Positions 34,029-47,160 are shown, counted from the stretch's first letter. The stretch: 64,000 nt of DNA from Gnetum montanum (GCA_015680685.1 MNCI01023742.1:168489-232488); one strand, 5' to 3'. Translations and numbers: made by a program. The notes: a model not told the origin generated them from the letters alone.

Positions 34029-35540
34029 ATGGCCATCCATACTAATCTATTGAGTAGCTATGTACTTTTTCTACCTTTTGTTTTGCACTTTCTTGTTTTT
34101 ACTTTAATAATTTTCCAATTTTTTTACAACATAGTTAGTATATTTTATCCTTCTTGAATATTTTACAATTTCTTTTATATTTTTCCCTATTTTATTTTGG
34201 TGTGAATTTTTCTTGTCATCTAATAAAAGTGCTTTATTGCTAATAGGACACAGTGGTGCTATACCTGTTTTCTAATGGTGATTTGTTCTTAACATTTTTG
34301 ATTACTAATGTTTGGTTTTTATTTTTGAATTTTGATGATTGATAACTAAGAGAAGTTTATTTTTTATGAAATAGGCAGTGAGTTCAAGTCATCCACCCAT
34401 CCACCTACTCTATGGTTTTCTCAATTTTTGAAATATAAGGCTCCTTTTTCATTAATAAAACTTTAACAAACTTGTGACCTTGGTAGTTTCCAAGCTTGGA
34501 AAATATTCAAAGGTTTGAAAATGGTGTGTCTTCAAGGGGATTCAATACCCTTTATACCTCTGTACTTGCTTGGGTGCATATGTGTTTTCGTGGATTTCTT
34601 ACCATTTTGGGTTGACTAATAACATGAAGTTAAATAAGTCTGTGCCTGATGTGGTTCCCACCCAAAAATTCATGAAAATCATAAAATCTGCCAAAAAAAT
34701 AGAAAAAAAATGATGGAAATTCAAAGAACACCCCTTAGACAAAATAAATGAGATACAAGCATTGGTTATGTGACTAGAAAGACATGTTACCATGTCTAAA
34801 GGTGCCCTCTAACTAAGGCCCTTTCTCACTTCATGCTTCTATTTTCTTCTTAAATAACAAATGGTGATTTTTCGTGGGAGAACTCTTGTATGTAAAGGAG
34901 GTTGACCAATCATAGAGGAATAATGGGAAGTCACTAAAAGTGGTTGGTCTTGGTCTAGACTAATGTTGCACTCTATCAGGTCATTTAACCATGAAACTCA
35001 TAAGGAACTTCATGTGACCATGATTGGGACATCCATTCCATTCTCTATCTCATCCATCAATTCTCTTCATAACTCACCTCACTATTGGTTTTCATATTTT
35101 TGTTTCATGTCTTAGTTTGATGTGTTGAAATTCCTAAATAGATTCTTCAGGTTTGGTCCTTAACCTTTTGTAACCATTGATCAACTATGGAGCTCACAGA
35201 CTCCTTAGTTGAGGTAATGCAAGGGTAAAAAGGGCAAGTGTTGCTATGGAGAGGACCCACTTGAATATCTCATGGTTTGGTTAGATAAGTTGCTTACCCT
35301 TAGATGTTGCTATAATCAAATATTTTTTATGCTTCATCATGCATCCAATTGTGTGCTCCTTAAGGCATTTTCCTCCATAAAATCTCATTCTCCAATCATT
35401 TCTCAATTTTCAAAACTTCATGACCCTCTTATAATATTTTCATCAAATTCATGGCTTTTTGGGATTTCATTTGATCCTCATTTTACACAAAATCTCCTTA
35501 TTTTTTATTACCTTTAATAAATTCAATGGTGATGAATAGC

Positions 35541-35570
35541 CATATCGACTAGGCCCCATCAATGCAACAC
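35541..35570 (+). promoter_or_regulatory. U3-like motif upstream of ORF3, copy B
   Basis: GACTAGGCCCCAT followed by CAATGCA, also found in the U3 of the 3' LTR (GACTAGGCCCCAT at 38526, TTGATGCA near 38574). About 460 bases before the ORF3 start. Confidence 0.45.
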
Positions 35571-36027
35571 AACACTTTGAAATTTTTGTCATTTGATTTA
35601 AAATAAAGTGGAAGTTTTTGCAACTTTTTAAAGAACAAAATCTTCCAAAGCCCACAACTTTCGTACCATTTTTCCAAATCACTCCATTTTTCGATCCTGT
35701 AGCTACTGGAGGTAAGCTCTTAGTAATGGGAGCAAAAAATCTTAAGGTTTCTAATGAAAAGTTTTCAAACTTTTTCTAACTCCCCCAAAGGATTAATGAA
35801 TAGAATAATATTAAACCATCAATTTTTTAGAGTTTAATCCTTCCAAAAAACTCCAGTGAATCTAAAATTAATTATTAATATTAAAATAATAATAGAATAA
35901 TATCTAAAATGATCAAATTAGTCATGATTACAACTTAGCCAAGTGTAACTTTTCCAAAGAGATAAGGTATCTTAATTATTTTAAGTCACACATAAAATGC
36001 TAACCCTTAGTCATGTTGTGATCATAG

Positions 36028-38257
36028 ATGACACCAAGACCAAAATGATTGTAGGAAGGAGGAACATTCCAACAAAAGGACAAAAAACCCAAAGCTGAAA
36101 GGGAATAGCAAGAACAAGCCTAGGAGTAGGTAGTAGAAACTCATGCAACAGGACATCTTTGGGAGTAGCCCAAAGTGAAATCTATTCAATAGAGTCCTAA
36201 AGAAGAGGCTGCAACAAAATAATCTCAAAGAGGAGAGGCATCATGGCCTGTACCAAGACTTGAGGTCACATTGACACAAGCGTGTGTTGATACAATTAAT
36301 CCTTGTGATGTCCAATGCTTAGTTCTCCAAGAACTAAACTTTGGAACATTCTTAAAACATGCTCCACTAGAAGTCAAGATGTATGTGGCCAATCATTAAT
36401 TTTAGTGGAGAGTGGTACATGGGAGAAACATATCTCTTCTAGAATAGTAGAAAGGTAGGAGCCACTGTGAAAATCAAGGACATTTAGATATCCTACTTGA
36501 TGAAAGCTATTATGTAGGCTCCTATTCTACCTGATTCTGGAACCCATCTAGCAAAGATCTCCACACAAGCAAACCCAAAGGAAAAAAAGAGTGGACACAG
36601 TGGTGTTATGGGGTAGCATGCTAACATTAGTGAAGCACATATACTTAAAGATAGTGTCTTATCACCTCAATTTGATGGTGAGACTTAGCAAGGTGACTAT
36701 TTTCTCCACCCATGCATGTACCACTTTAAGAAAACAAATTCTCTATGAACCTTCCATAGCTAATCTATCTAGAGATAGAAAAGCACTTTAAGGAAAATAA
36801 ATGTGGAAGGAAAACCTTGCCCTTTCCATGCCTTATCAAAAAAATTTGTAAAAGGGTAGGGATAATTTGTTATGAAAATGACATAATTAGTCATACTCCC
36901 ATTGCCTCCTAATATGTAATTATGAAAGAAAATATTCTTGCCATGTCTAAAGAAGAGAAGTAGTAACTTCCACCTCCACCACCCACTTAGCAAACAATGT
37001 CAAAGTCTTGCATAGCCATTGATCACATCTATGAAATCTAAGAGTAACTCTTCTGTGAGTAGGAGCAAAAAGTAGGCACAAGTGGTGGGGATCCATCTAT
37101 GTACCATCCTACAATGAGTTACCTCAACAAAGTGGCTCGAACAATTAGTTAGATGGAGAAAGGTAAGACAATATTCTCATCCCAAAGAACGTAGTTGCCT
37201 ATAAGGTCAAATCCTAGTGCTCAAGAGGTAACAGTATCTCTCTTGCAATAATAGAAATTCCTAGAAATATTTGGGAATGCTGCTACCTTTTCAGTATGCT
37301 TGGAGTAGGGCAAGGGGGAAACTGTATTGGTGATGCAGAACCAAGGGTAGGAGACAATAGTGGAAGTGGTCACTAATTAGATCATCAAAGTACTGAATGC
37401 ACTTGTGGCATCTATACTAGATGTTTCTACACTTAGAAATGTGCAAACATTCATAAGAACTATTAGTAGCTAATTGAGTGCAGCCCAACATGAGGAGTTG
37501 CTAGATTAAATGGTAAAAACTAGGTAACTGATTTTAAATATCTTTGATTTTCTAGATGACATCACCACAACTCAATCAAAGCTTGTTTAAGTAAAGGACA
37601 AATGCATAATTCAAGAATGGTAACTCAAAACATCTCAAGCACAAAACCAACACTTGACTATGGAGGTTCCTAAATTAAGAGCCCACCTTGCTAATCCTCC
37701 TCTCCCTAACCTTGCATTAACAAGAGATGCAGCTTTTCAACATCTTTAAGATAGAGTTAAACAGGTTCAAGTGGGGATGGTGATGACTGCCTTTGACTAG
37801 TCCATGATCGAGGCCAAGACATATTCAATTTAGAAGGACTTGGTCTAGAAATCCCTAGAAAATGAGATGCTAACCACAGAGAATCATCACTTGTAGAATG
37901 TTGATGTGCAAAAATAGTAGATGCAAGAATTCATCCATCAATAGCAAGAGTAGCTGCCCAGGGTAAACACTAAGCTTATGATATTGGTAGTAGAAAATAG
38001 AAATATCTCTATGGAGGAAGTCCATGCCTTATCCTTGGGATGTGCCCATTATGGCCCACATTGGTGAAGTTGTGTGGACTATGCACAATCCTAGAGTTAA
38101 GAAGGAGAAGATGAAAGAATTTTTGGATGCTTTCCATCTTTCACCAGAAGTTGTAGCCATATCAGGACAACCATAATAGCCTCAACCATTGTGTGTGTTT
38201 GAAACAGGAAAAGCTCCTTTGGAACCTCAGGAACCTTCACCACCTAGGATTGTTTAA
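36028..38257 (+). pseudogene. ORF3 of copy B
   Basis: Possible ATG at 36028, TAA at 38255. N-terminal part is basic and Gln-rich (many TAG in place of CAG); then PRLEVTLTQACVDTI (near 36260) matching LRLKVTLIQACLDII of copy C; HIYLKIVSYHLNLMVR near 36628-36680; ILYEPSIANLSRD; and TLPFPCLIKKICK near 36814-36860, the plant transposon protein-like end motif. The rest is probably coiled coil; the C-terminus (SPPRIV) matches copy C (APPLRIV). About 2.2 kb, shorter than copy C by internal deletions, and frame changes occur. Function unknown. Confidence 0.6.
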
Positions 38258-38485
38258 TCTTATTCATTGTCTTCACATCTTTAAAAGGGATTATGTTTGT
38301 CAAATTTTTTCTTGGTGTTCAATTTTTGTAATCTTAAATACAAAAAAATTTTGTAATGATTATATATCCATACACTTAATAACTTAGTGTTTATTTGTGT
38401 TTGTTCATGTTTATTGTATGTCTATCATTAGTCAATAATTTCATACCTTTTCAAATTTGTAAAGAACTCAAGGACGAGTTTTCAT

Positions 38486-38500
38486 TCAATTGTGGAGGCA
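38486..38500 (+). promoter_or_regulatory. 3' polypurine tract of copy B
   Basis: TCAATTGTGGAGGCA before the LTR start; a decayed form of the copy A tract. Confidence 0.6.
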
Positions 38501-39340
38501 TGATAAATAATAAATTGGCAATGTTGACTAGGCCCCATTAACTAGGTCTCATTGATGCATAATTTGATGCATTGACATGGCCCCATTAACGTAGTATCTA
38601 TTTTTGCTTATAAATATTTTTTCCATTTTGAAAGTTAGAATATTTTTTCTAAGTGTCCACAGTAGGAGTCAAGAGTGTACGAATCTTATTTGAACACTAT
38701 TTAGCTAAGCACAACAGTGTGTGTGAAAATCAAGGCAAGCATTTTGATAAACCTTGCAACACTTTGAAATAGATTAATTATTTATTTATGCATTTAATGT
38801 TTATACAATTTTCTTTAATGCTTTAAGTAATTGAATAATTAATTAGGCTAAATTAAGCTAGATTAAATAATGATTAATTAAGAACATAAGTACGACCAAT
38901 TTGAGCATATGCTTGATGCTTGGTAATTCTAGTGATGCTTAACATTTGGTAACCCAGTAGCATTAAGCATGTTCAATATGTGTATAACAAGTGGGAATAG
39001 ATGCTTATGTTAGGATTAGTTAGGTGTAGCTAGTTAAATTAAATTAGCAATTTAATTATCTTAATTTTTATTCATCATTCTTTACCAAATTGCTAATTTA
39101 ATTTTTGTGTAACTTAAAGCACAAAATAGAAAACTAATAAAAATCATTTGCCTTAGTTGCACTTAACCATACCTTTGCATTTCAAAAGTGTAATTGGGAA
39201 GATAATGATTGCAATGGTTAGTTTCAACTCCTACAGACCGTTGTGCTTAGAAGGCTATTAGTCCTCAAAATTTGATTGGATCACATGTGAATACTTAGTG
39301 ATTCATATGGTTGAACGTACAGTTTACTCACCACTCATCA
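38501..39340 (+). repeat. 3' LTR of copy B
   Basis: TGATAAATAATAAATTGGC start, CCACTCATCA end, 840 bp. TATAAATA at 38609-38616. U3 words GACTAGGCCCCATTAAC and GACATGGCCCCATTAAC. Matches the minus-strand LTR at 5674-6553 better than its own 5' LTR. Confidence 0.85.
38609..38616 (+). promoter_or_regulatory. TATA box of copy B 3' LTR
   Basis: TATAAATA after the U3 palindromic words. Confidence 0.5.
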
Positions 39341-40960
39341 CATATGTTACAAATCATGATTTTTTTTTACATTAACTTTTATTTATGAACACTAATAGAA
39401 TTCATCAAGAGGATTAAGTATTTGCTAAAATCATTTCATTGATTAATATAGATTAGTTTGATTCATAGCTTAACAATTCTCATATGCATAAGGACCAAGG
39501 TAAATATGTTAGCATAAATGACCCACCGTTCCATGGGTATTAGTTATAAAATAAATCCACTAGTCCACTCTCATTATTTGTTTCAATAATGTTGATTATC
39601 AAGAGCACTATAATTAAAGAATGTTAATGCTTTCAAGATGAAGGAAAGTAGTAACTTTATCATTGGGGTTCCTTGCTTAGCCTATAATTATGTAGTTATG
39701 CCTACCATCAAAGTAATCCAATCTAGATGTAAATAGCATAGGCAAGAAAATTTAACAAAGCACTTTTGAACATAATTTTTCTCTTTAGTTCCATCTTCAA
39801 CAACATAGTTGTGTTCAATTGCTATGTAGGTTGTAAACTACTCTTAAAAATTTGGTTTTTCTTTATACTACTTTATGCTTTTTAGTTTCACCTCAACATT
39901 TAGTTTTGTAAGTTTCTTTTATGTTGCACTTAGTTACAAATTTCAAAGCAATCTACTTTGTTCAACTATATTCATTTTTTACAACTATTGCATTTAATTT
40001 AGTTTTTAGTGCATCTTATTTTCTATTCTATTTTATTGTTCCATTAAGTTTAACAATGGTATTAGATCCAAACTATTATACCAAAATATTTCTTTTCGTT
40101 GTATTTCCATTCAAATTATCTAGAGCAATTTAGTTTTTGAAGAATGAAATCTAGTCTTAGTTTCTCTATCGTGCTTTTATTAGAAATTTATAAATGTATA
40201 TTCTCTTTTGTTTCAGTTTTCTATTCGCATTGGTTTCACATTTAGTTAAGATAGCATGGTATATTATGAAGTGTAATTCACAGTTACATTTTTTAAGAAA
40301 ATCTTGGATTATGTTTTTAAATTATTAATTCAAGAATAGCTATAAGAATATAATTTTGATAGGATACATTATGTTTTCTTAGACACTTAACATTGAAAAA
40401 TTTTTTCTTATAAAAAGTAGCATTCATTTTTAATTCGAATCTTTGAACTTTGGCAAAGAAATGAATATCTTTATGTTTATCACTTATATTAAGACTTCAT
40501 AAGAACATAATATTTCATTACTATTTAATTTTGCTATCATAATAGTACTATATGTTTAGAATTTCTATTTATTATGATGCTTCCTCATTCCTTTTTACTA
40601 GATTTGGCCATTTTGAATTGTTGGTTGCATGATATTTTTAGTGTCATATTAAGAAAGACTTCAACATGAATTAGGGATAGCTGCTATTGATTCTTAGATG
40701 TAAGAAGATTCTAAAGAATTTCTTATTTTGTAGATTGGTAGCTTGAACTATTGAATGATATGGGTAGCACAACAAAGAAAAAATTATCTTTTAATTCTAT
40801 CATTGTGATATCTTTATGATGTAAATGAGTTTTGTAGGAAAATGTGGTATTCATCTTCAATGCTATTTGTAATGCACAGTTTTCATATCGGCACATTCAT
40901 TCTTCATGAGGAATTTTGAGCCATTTCCTTTTTTCAACTCATAGATGGTTATATTCCATT
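39341..40960. other. AT-rich sequence between copies B and C
   Basis: About 1.6 kb, no domain recognised in six frames. The 70-codon frame at 39921-40133 is hydrophobic only because of T-rich sequence. Possibly an old decayed element or single-copy DNA. Confidence 0.35.
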
Positions 40961-41048
40961 TGATGGGTCAGAATTGGCTATGTTGATGAGGCCTTCTTGA
41001 TGTAGCCTCATCGATGAGGCCTTGTCGATGCATCGTTTCATGCATTCG
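40961..41048 (+). repeat. Stub of 5' LTR of copy C
   Basis: First ~88 bases of U3 only. It is followed at 41050-41107 by a piece (ATTGGGATTACCAAGCGAATACC) that resembles the R/U5 part of the family LTR in reverse orientation, then gag leader. Primer binding site is gone. Confidence 0.6.
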
Positions 41049-41109
41049 CTTGCAAAGCATCTAATGCTATTGGGATTACCAAGCGAATACCAAGTGGTTA
41101 CATGCTTTA

Positions 41110-42830
41110 TTCATGCAAATTGGTATATACTCATCTAGATGAGTACATACCAGAATTCACCTTTATCCTACATTAGGATGAATAGTTGCAATGGCATGAT
41201 ATGAAGGGCAACATCATCTTGCCCCCTGATTGATCTATGTTGAGGATGCTACTTCAAATCCTTAAAAAGTTAGGCATCTCAAATATTCATGAGGAATACA
41301 TTATGGATGATTATGACACTCAAGATTATCATCCCACTAAAACATAATGTAGGCAAGATTGACACCAAGAGAAGTACCATGAGTTTACAAAGGGAAGGCA
41401 CTTTAGTAACCCATTGTTCCTACTAAATCAAGATGACAATGAGGATCCTCCCTTTGAGGGTTCTTAGCATGAAAAATCTCCACCCCCTATTGTTGCTAAT
41501 GAGGTTATGACCCTAAACTTGAAATCCACTATTTATAAACTAAGTTTACAAAAGAGTGATAGTCAAGGCAGGGACTCAGGCAAGCATCACAATGCTAAGG
41601 GATTCAAGGATGGGGATTGTAATGAGCAAAAAATGATGACAAACACCATAGTGGCAGTGGTAGTCCACCTTCTCGTACATCCTCTTCATCTACTAGTTCT
41701 CATAGAAAATAATCATGATGAAGTTAATTAATGAGACAACAATGACCATGAAGGCCACCAAGATCAAAGGGGTGGCTGAAACCATCATTGATGTCATCAA
41801 TGTAATGATGACGATGAATCTCTATTGGAAACTTGAAGCATGCTCAACATTGTAGAGGTAGTAAAGATCCCAACTAGGCATGTGAAAGATAGTAAGATCA
41901 AGTATTTAGACATGGATAATATTCTAATATTTGAAAGGGGATACAACTCTAATCTATAGACACATCTACAAGCTTTCCATGATGCCTATGCCTTACAGAA
42001 CATAGAAAATGAGTGGTAGAAACTCAAGCTTTCTCCCAGAACACTCATCAAGAAAGATGAAATTTGGTACTAGTCCTTGGAGTTGTAATTTATCCATATA
42101 TGGAGTACCATGTTAGAGCTATTCAAAAAAAAATATCAAATGTACTCCAAAGTATCTAATTTGAGGAGGTAGATCCAAGGATGAAAACAAGAAACACATG
42201 AACCCGTGGATGCTGCTATGGGTAGATATTATTCACTCTTACATTGATGCCCTTGTCATGATTATTCTCATAGGGAACAGCTTTGCCACATCATAGATGG
42301 GCTTAGAATAGAAACTAGAAGAACTCTTGGGATGTATGTCTAAGGGAGATTGTCTGAACTAAGAGCTCATCAGATCGAAAGGCTGATAGAGTAGGTAGTA
42401 AAGGAAGAAGGTGAGTTGCAAAAGAGGGAAAGTGTAGAAGAATATAATAGGGATCCTTTTATTAGGAAACAAGAGGATTGATTTTGTGATGAGGAGGAGT
42501 CATCACTTAATAAACTAATGAACTAAAAAATCTTGCCCATCCAAGAATATGTGCCTAATATTTTGGCAAAGGTTGATAAATCATTGGACTCTTTACATGA
42601 AAAATTCCAAATTGGTATGAAGATTACTGAAGAATTCAAAGATAAAAATAGTAATCATAATTGTAGGAGGAGAAAAGGAGCTGAACGTGCCTACCAAATA
42701 GGTAAGGACAAAGTTGCTACCATAGAGAAAGTTGTGGAAACTAACTCTGATGATGAAATTGGTTGTGACATTTTTCAATACAAACATCCAAAGGGATGTT
42801 GCCCTATGGTGTCACACTTATAAGAGTTTG
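41110..42830 (+). pseudogene. gag of copy C
   Basis: YIMDDYDTQDYHPTK near 41300, a Ser/His stretch (41560-41720), capsid words ALQNIENEW (near 41994), STMLELFKKKYQMYSKVSNL (near 42108), DAAMGRYYSLL (near 42209), HIIDGLRIETRRTLGMYV (near 42289), LSELRAHQIERLIE (near 42352), EEGELQKRESVEEYN (near 42407), then NHNCRRRKGAERAYQIGKDK (near 42655). Matches copy B word by word. Stops are mostly TAG for Gln/Trp. Start not fixed. Confidence 0.72.
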
Positions 42831-43492
42831 GGATGTATGCATTAAATCTTTGACTCACACATAGGCAAGCACCTAGATGATTGCCTTATTGTCAAGGCAA
42901 TCCAATGTAGTTCCACTAACAAAAACAAGCTTACTACCCAAGTGGAGCTCCACCATAACCATATGAGCAATACCAATAGTGGCATCGACCACAATCATGG
43001 AGAATACCACCACCAAAGTAGTAGTATCCTTATAGGCAACTAGATCCGTACAAGTATTACATTCAACAACCCATTTCTCTAAGAAGTTCTACAAGCCATG
43101 TCTCATTTTAGCATCATTATTACTCTCTCGAGTACCACCGAACACATTCACCATCTACTCAATGGGAAAACCCATATCCATACCATCCTCCACATCTATC
43201 TACACACACACCTTCACCCTCAACCTAGTTACCTCCTACCTCATCCATGAAGTATGAGATTCTACCATGGTCACAGCAATGAAATGCTACAAGGGTGGTA
43301 CATTCACAATTGGCTTTCTAGCCAAGTGATTTAGATAATCAATCTAGAAAAAGACCCTTCTTTTAACCTAATAGTCCTCTCCAACTCTCACAACTTAGTA
43401 TGGCTGATTACCCTACGTTTCTAGTACCCTCATCCTCTACATCCAATACCTTCAACTGTCCTTCAAACTAAACATCACCTCAAATCCACATT
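42831..43492 (+). other. Gln/Pro/Tyr/Ser-rich gag-protease linker of copy C
   Basis: Same frame as gag and protease. Rich in Pro, Tyr, Gln and Ser, with PYEQYQ near 42960 and YPYHPPHLSTHTPSPST near 43175. No domain. Confidence 0.45.
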
Positions 43493-43978
43493 GTGATGTC
43501 AACTCATGCTATTTTTTATTGCATTAATATTGGCAACCTTCCTACAAAAAGATCTAACCTAGGAAGCCCACTCATTTACCTAGAAATCACTAGACATGAG
43601 CCATGCAAGGCTCTTCTTGATTTTGGTTCCAATGTCAATCTCTTCTCCCATGACATGTACAAGGCCTACAACCTACCACCTTTCAAGAAGAGAAACATCC
43701 ATCTAGAATTAGTAGATCAATCAATCAGTATTCCTTTGGGATTAGTGGAGGACATTATGATCATAGTAAGTGGATAGTCTTATCTGGCCAATTTTCTAAT
43801 GATCAAGGTTGAAAATTACATAGGTGACTTCCCCATCATTGTAGGAAGGGCTTGGTTAAGCATAGTTAACACATGTATGGACATAAGGGCCCTCTCCTTG
43901 AAAATCTCCAAGGAGAATGAATTTTGGAAGTTAGAAAAGAAGTGTATTTCATACATTGCATATAGCGATAACACATGA
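43493..43978 (+). pseudogene. Aspartic protease of copy C
   Basis: ALLDFGSNVNLFSHDMYKAY near 43611-43670 carries the catalytic Asp (DFGS for DLGA). Then LPPFKKRNIHLELV, IPLGLVEDIMI and the second block DFPIIVGRAWLS (near 43826-43862). One TAG at 43776. 94 codons are open before it. Aspartic protease of retroviral type, would mature gag-pol. Confidence 0.8.
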
Positions 43979-44137
43979 AATTGTGTGAAAAAGCTTTGAT
44001 CCATCAAAAGTACATACATTAAAGCATGCAATCAATGTGCACAAGAAATAGATATTCAAAGGTGTCTGTACATAGTAGCCACAAAATACGAGGGCACCCA
44101 ATGGCTGATAGTTGACTCAAATAGAAACACATTATGC

Positions 44138-45660
44138 ATGGAACTAACTAAGTGCCCAACATGTGCTTATGTTGAAAGCATGGATGAACTTAAGCAAATT
44201 CATCACCAACTCTTTGATGATGAGGATGATGATTCCTATTTGGGAGAGTTGGAAATCCATGATAACTTCAAGTCGAAGTCCCTAGAAGTGAAAGCCCTAC
44301 TAGAAAACATGGAATATGCATTTTTAAATAATGGTAAACTAATCATAATTAATGTTAAACTTTCTTATAAACAAAAATCAAAGTTGTTATGGGTGGTTAA
44401 CAAATGGCCAATAGCCTTTTCTTGGTCATATCCCAAATTGACAGGAATTGATGCAAGAATATGCCAACATTGCATTTACGCCAACCTAGCCATGAAGCCA
44501 AGAAGGTAGCCATAGAGGCTATTAAACCCTAAATTGAAGCAAATCATCAAGGAAAAAATAGAAAAACACCTTAAGGTAGGGTTCATCTATCTCATTGTGG
44601 ATAGTGAGTGGGTTAGCCCACTTACAATTGTGCCAAGAAAGGTGGCAAATGGTGGGTCTACATTGATTTCTAGCTATTGAATATGGAAAGATTTAAAGAT
44701 CATTTTTCATTGTCATTTGTGGATCAATTGTTGGACACAATATCTAGGCATTGCTATTATAGCTTCTTGGATGGTTATAGTGGCTATAACCAAATCCAAA
44801 TTATGCCAAAAGATTAGGCCAAGACAACATTCACAAGTCCCTAGGTAACTTTTGCATATTGTAAGATGCCATTTGGTTGTGTAATGCCCTTGCAACATTT
44901 CAACACCTGGTCCTTAGTATTTTACAACAGCAAATCAGTAGTGGTATGGAAGTCTTCTTCGATGACTTCTCTACCTATGGAGCTATGTTTGAGCAAGCCT
45001 TGGACCACCTTAAGCAAGTACTAAAATGATGTGTTGAAATAAATCTATGGCTCAACTAACAAAAAAGTCATCTTATGATCCAAGAAGGCACTATGTTGGG
45101 GTACTAAATTTCACAAGAAGAGATTGAGATAGCCCTAGAAAAGGTAAGGTTCATCCAAGGAATTACACATTAACCAAAGATAGTCAAAGATGTTAGATCA
45201 TTCTTTGGACATACTAGCTACTCTCTGTGATTCATAAATAATTTCTCTAAGATTGTAAAGCCATTAGTCAATCTAATAAAGAAAGATAATCCATTCATTT
45301 GGACCAAGGAATGTAAACATGCATTCCAACAATTGAAGGAGAAACTTGTAGAAACACCAATTCTATGGGCACTAAATTGGTCTAGACCATTTCACACCAG
45401 GATAAATACATCAAACTACACCCTAGGAGTAGTGCTCACATAGTTGGATGATAAGAAATGTCCATACTACATCCACTATGCAAGTAGAATCCTTGTGGGA
45501 GCACAATTAAATTACACCACCATGGAGAAAGAATTAATGCCAATGGTGTATACTCTTACAAAGTTTAGGCACTATGTGCTTGGCTATAAATTCTTTATGC
45601 ACACAAACCATAGTGTAATCTACTTCCTAATGAATAAATGAATAGTGAGCCATCATATCA
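44138..45660 (+). pseudogene. RT and RNase H of copy C pol
   Basis: Linker MDELKQIHHQLFDDED and N-terminal RT to YANLAMKPRR (44138-44509, open). A one-base frameshift near 44635 at PKKGGKW. DGYSGYNQIQI near 44773; ALATFQ near 44890; active-site box VFFDDF near 44950-44967 keeps both Asp but has Phe for Met. RNase H: FHTRINTSNYTLGVVL near 45397, LDDKKCPYYIHYAS at 45444, EKELMPMVYTLTKFRHYVLGY near 45525, NHSVIYFLMNK near 45607. Stops are few after 45440. Confidence 0.82.
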
Positions 45661-47160
45661 TATGATGGCTTGTGATTTTACAAGAATTCGATGTCATGAT
45701 GGTAGATTGAAAAGGGACCAAGAATGTTGTCACTTTCCATCTCCTTTGATTAAGATGGAATAACAAGAAGGAGGAGATCCCAATCTCTGATCAATTTCTA
45801 GATGAACTTCTCTTTACAAGAGTAATAAATGACCAAATCCCCACAAAAAAAAAATGGTATGATGGCATCCTCACTTACCTTCTCACTCAGGAGATGCCAC
45901 AAGATCTTAACTTTAGAAAGAAGTAACAATTTCTTCATCAAAAACAAATACTTCATGGAAATCAATGGCCATCTCTACAAGGCATGTGCCAATGGCCTAA
46001 CTCATTGGTGTTTCCCTATTAAAGATCAACTGCATGTTCTCTAGGATGCTCATAAAGTGTCTTGTAGAGGCCACTATGTAGGGAGATGCACTACCATAAA
46101 AATTTTGATGGTAGGATACTACTGGCCTATAATATTTAGAGATGCCCATAAGTTTTCCTAATCTTGTAAATGTTGTCAATGAGATGGTGGGATAACCACT
46201 CAAATATAAGGTTCTAAACAATGGATTCAACCACTAGAGCCTTTTAACATATGAGGCATTGACTTCATGGGTTCCATCACACCCATGTCCAATGAAAAGG
46301 CATGTGTCATCATAGCCATTGACTATTGCACAAAATGGGTAGAAGCAATAGTCGTTACTGATTGTACATTATCCACTATCACTAGATTTATATAAAAAAA
46401 ATGTTGTAAATAGGTTTGGGCTGCCATGTGCACTAATTTTTGACAATGGAACTCATTTCACAAGTGCCACCATTAGGAATTTCATGCAATTCTTAGGGGT
46501 TGAACATAAATTAAAAATACCCTATCACTCCTAAGCCAACAGTCAAGAAGAGGTAACCAACAGGGAGGTCACAAAAATCCTAACAAGGACCATCAGCAAA
46601 TATAGGAAATATTGGAGTACTAAACTCAACAATGCTCTCTAGGCCTACCATTCAACATGGAAAAATCCTATTACCTATTCTCCCTACAACTTAGTGTATG
46701 GAAAAATTCCAACACTCCTAATTCAATCTAAGCTCTGTACACTCTCAACAGCTTGTGATCTAAATCTTGACCTAAGTCTAGCATAGAAAGAGAGATTGAT
46801 CAACCTCAATGTGCTAGATGAAAACTGATTGGTGGCCTTATCTTTGAATGATGTGCACAAGGCATTCATTAAGCAACATCATGACCTAAGAATATGAAAG
46901 GTAAAACCTCAACCAAGAGATAAGGTTTTCTATTGGAACCCCACACATGCATCCTGGAAGAATAAATTCCAAACATTGTGGGAGGGACCTTATATAATTT
47001 ATCAAACCTTTTCCTTTGGGGCCATGTTAATTTCCAAACTCAAATGCCCAAATAAAAAGTAGTTGGTCAAGATCCAACAAGTGAAACCTTTCCTAAAACA
47101 AAGACAAGTCAGTGTAACTACCACCTTAACCAATGGACAACTGCGTTTAGTTTTTCAGAT
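45661..47160 (+). pseudogene. Integrase of copy C pol
   Basis: Zinc-finger region: FMEINGHLYKACANGLTHWC at 45951-46012, SCKCCQ-like end near 46165. Core: GIDFMGSITPMSNEKA near 46257-46300, FDNGTHFTSA near 46438-46468, EEVTNREVTKILTRT near 46548-46590: D, D and E all present. C-terminal: VYGKIPTLLIQSKL (near 46695), VFYWNPTHA (near 46927), LWEGPYIIYQTF (near 46978). Ends near LVFQIS. Contains about six stops. Joins cDNA ends to host DNA. Confidence 0.8.

Larger units (their letters stand above)
33956..36027 (+). other. Spacer of copy B between pol and ORF3
   Basis: AT-rich, non-coding. Contains an internal polypurine-like motif at 34014-34028 (TTAGTTGTGGTGGAG), the family block near 34740-34830, and the U3-like words GACTAGGCCCCATCAATGCA at 35548-35567. 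Small open frames at 34599, 35272 and 35467 show nothing recognisable. Confidence 0.55.
17589..39340 (+). mobile_element. Athila/Tat-like Ty3/gypsy element, copy B, with nested insertion
   Basis: 5' LTR (17589-18397), primer site, gag start, nested element (18619-26398), rest of gag, protease, RT, RNase H, integrase, a second RNase H-integrase module, spacer, ORF3, polypurine tract and 3' LTR (38501-39340). Removing the nested element and one copy of its 5-bp target repeat makes the gag frame run on, so both sides belong together. The 5' and 3' LTRs differ strongly in U3, and the doubled module suggests the present element is a recombinant of two family members. Confidence 0.8.

Noticed and set aside
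39500-39760. Possible copia RNase H on the minus strand
   Set aside because: A few suggestive residues only; no conserved block (such as the ADWA or STxxAEY motifs) could be found.
39921-40133. Hydrophobic 70-codon frame, possible membrane peptide
   Set aside because: T-rich sequence gives Phe/Leu by chance; no start context and no homologous words seen.
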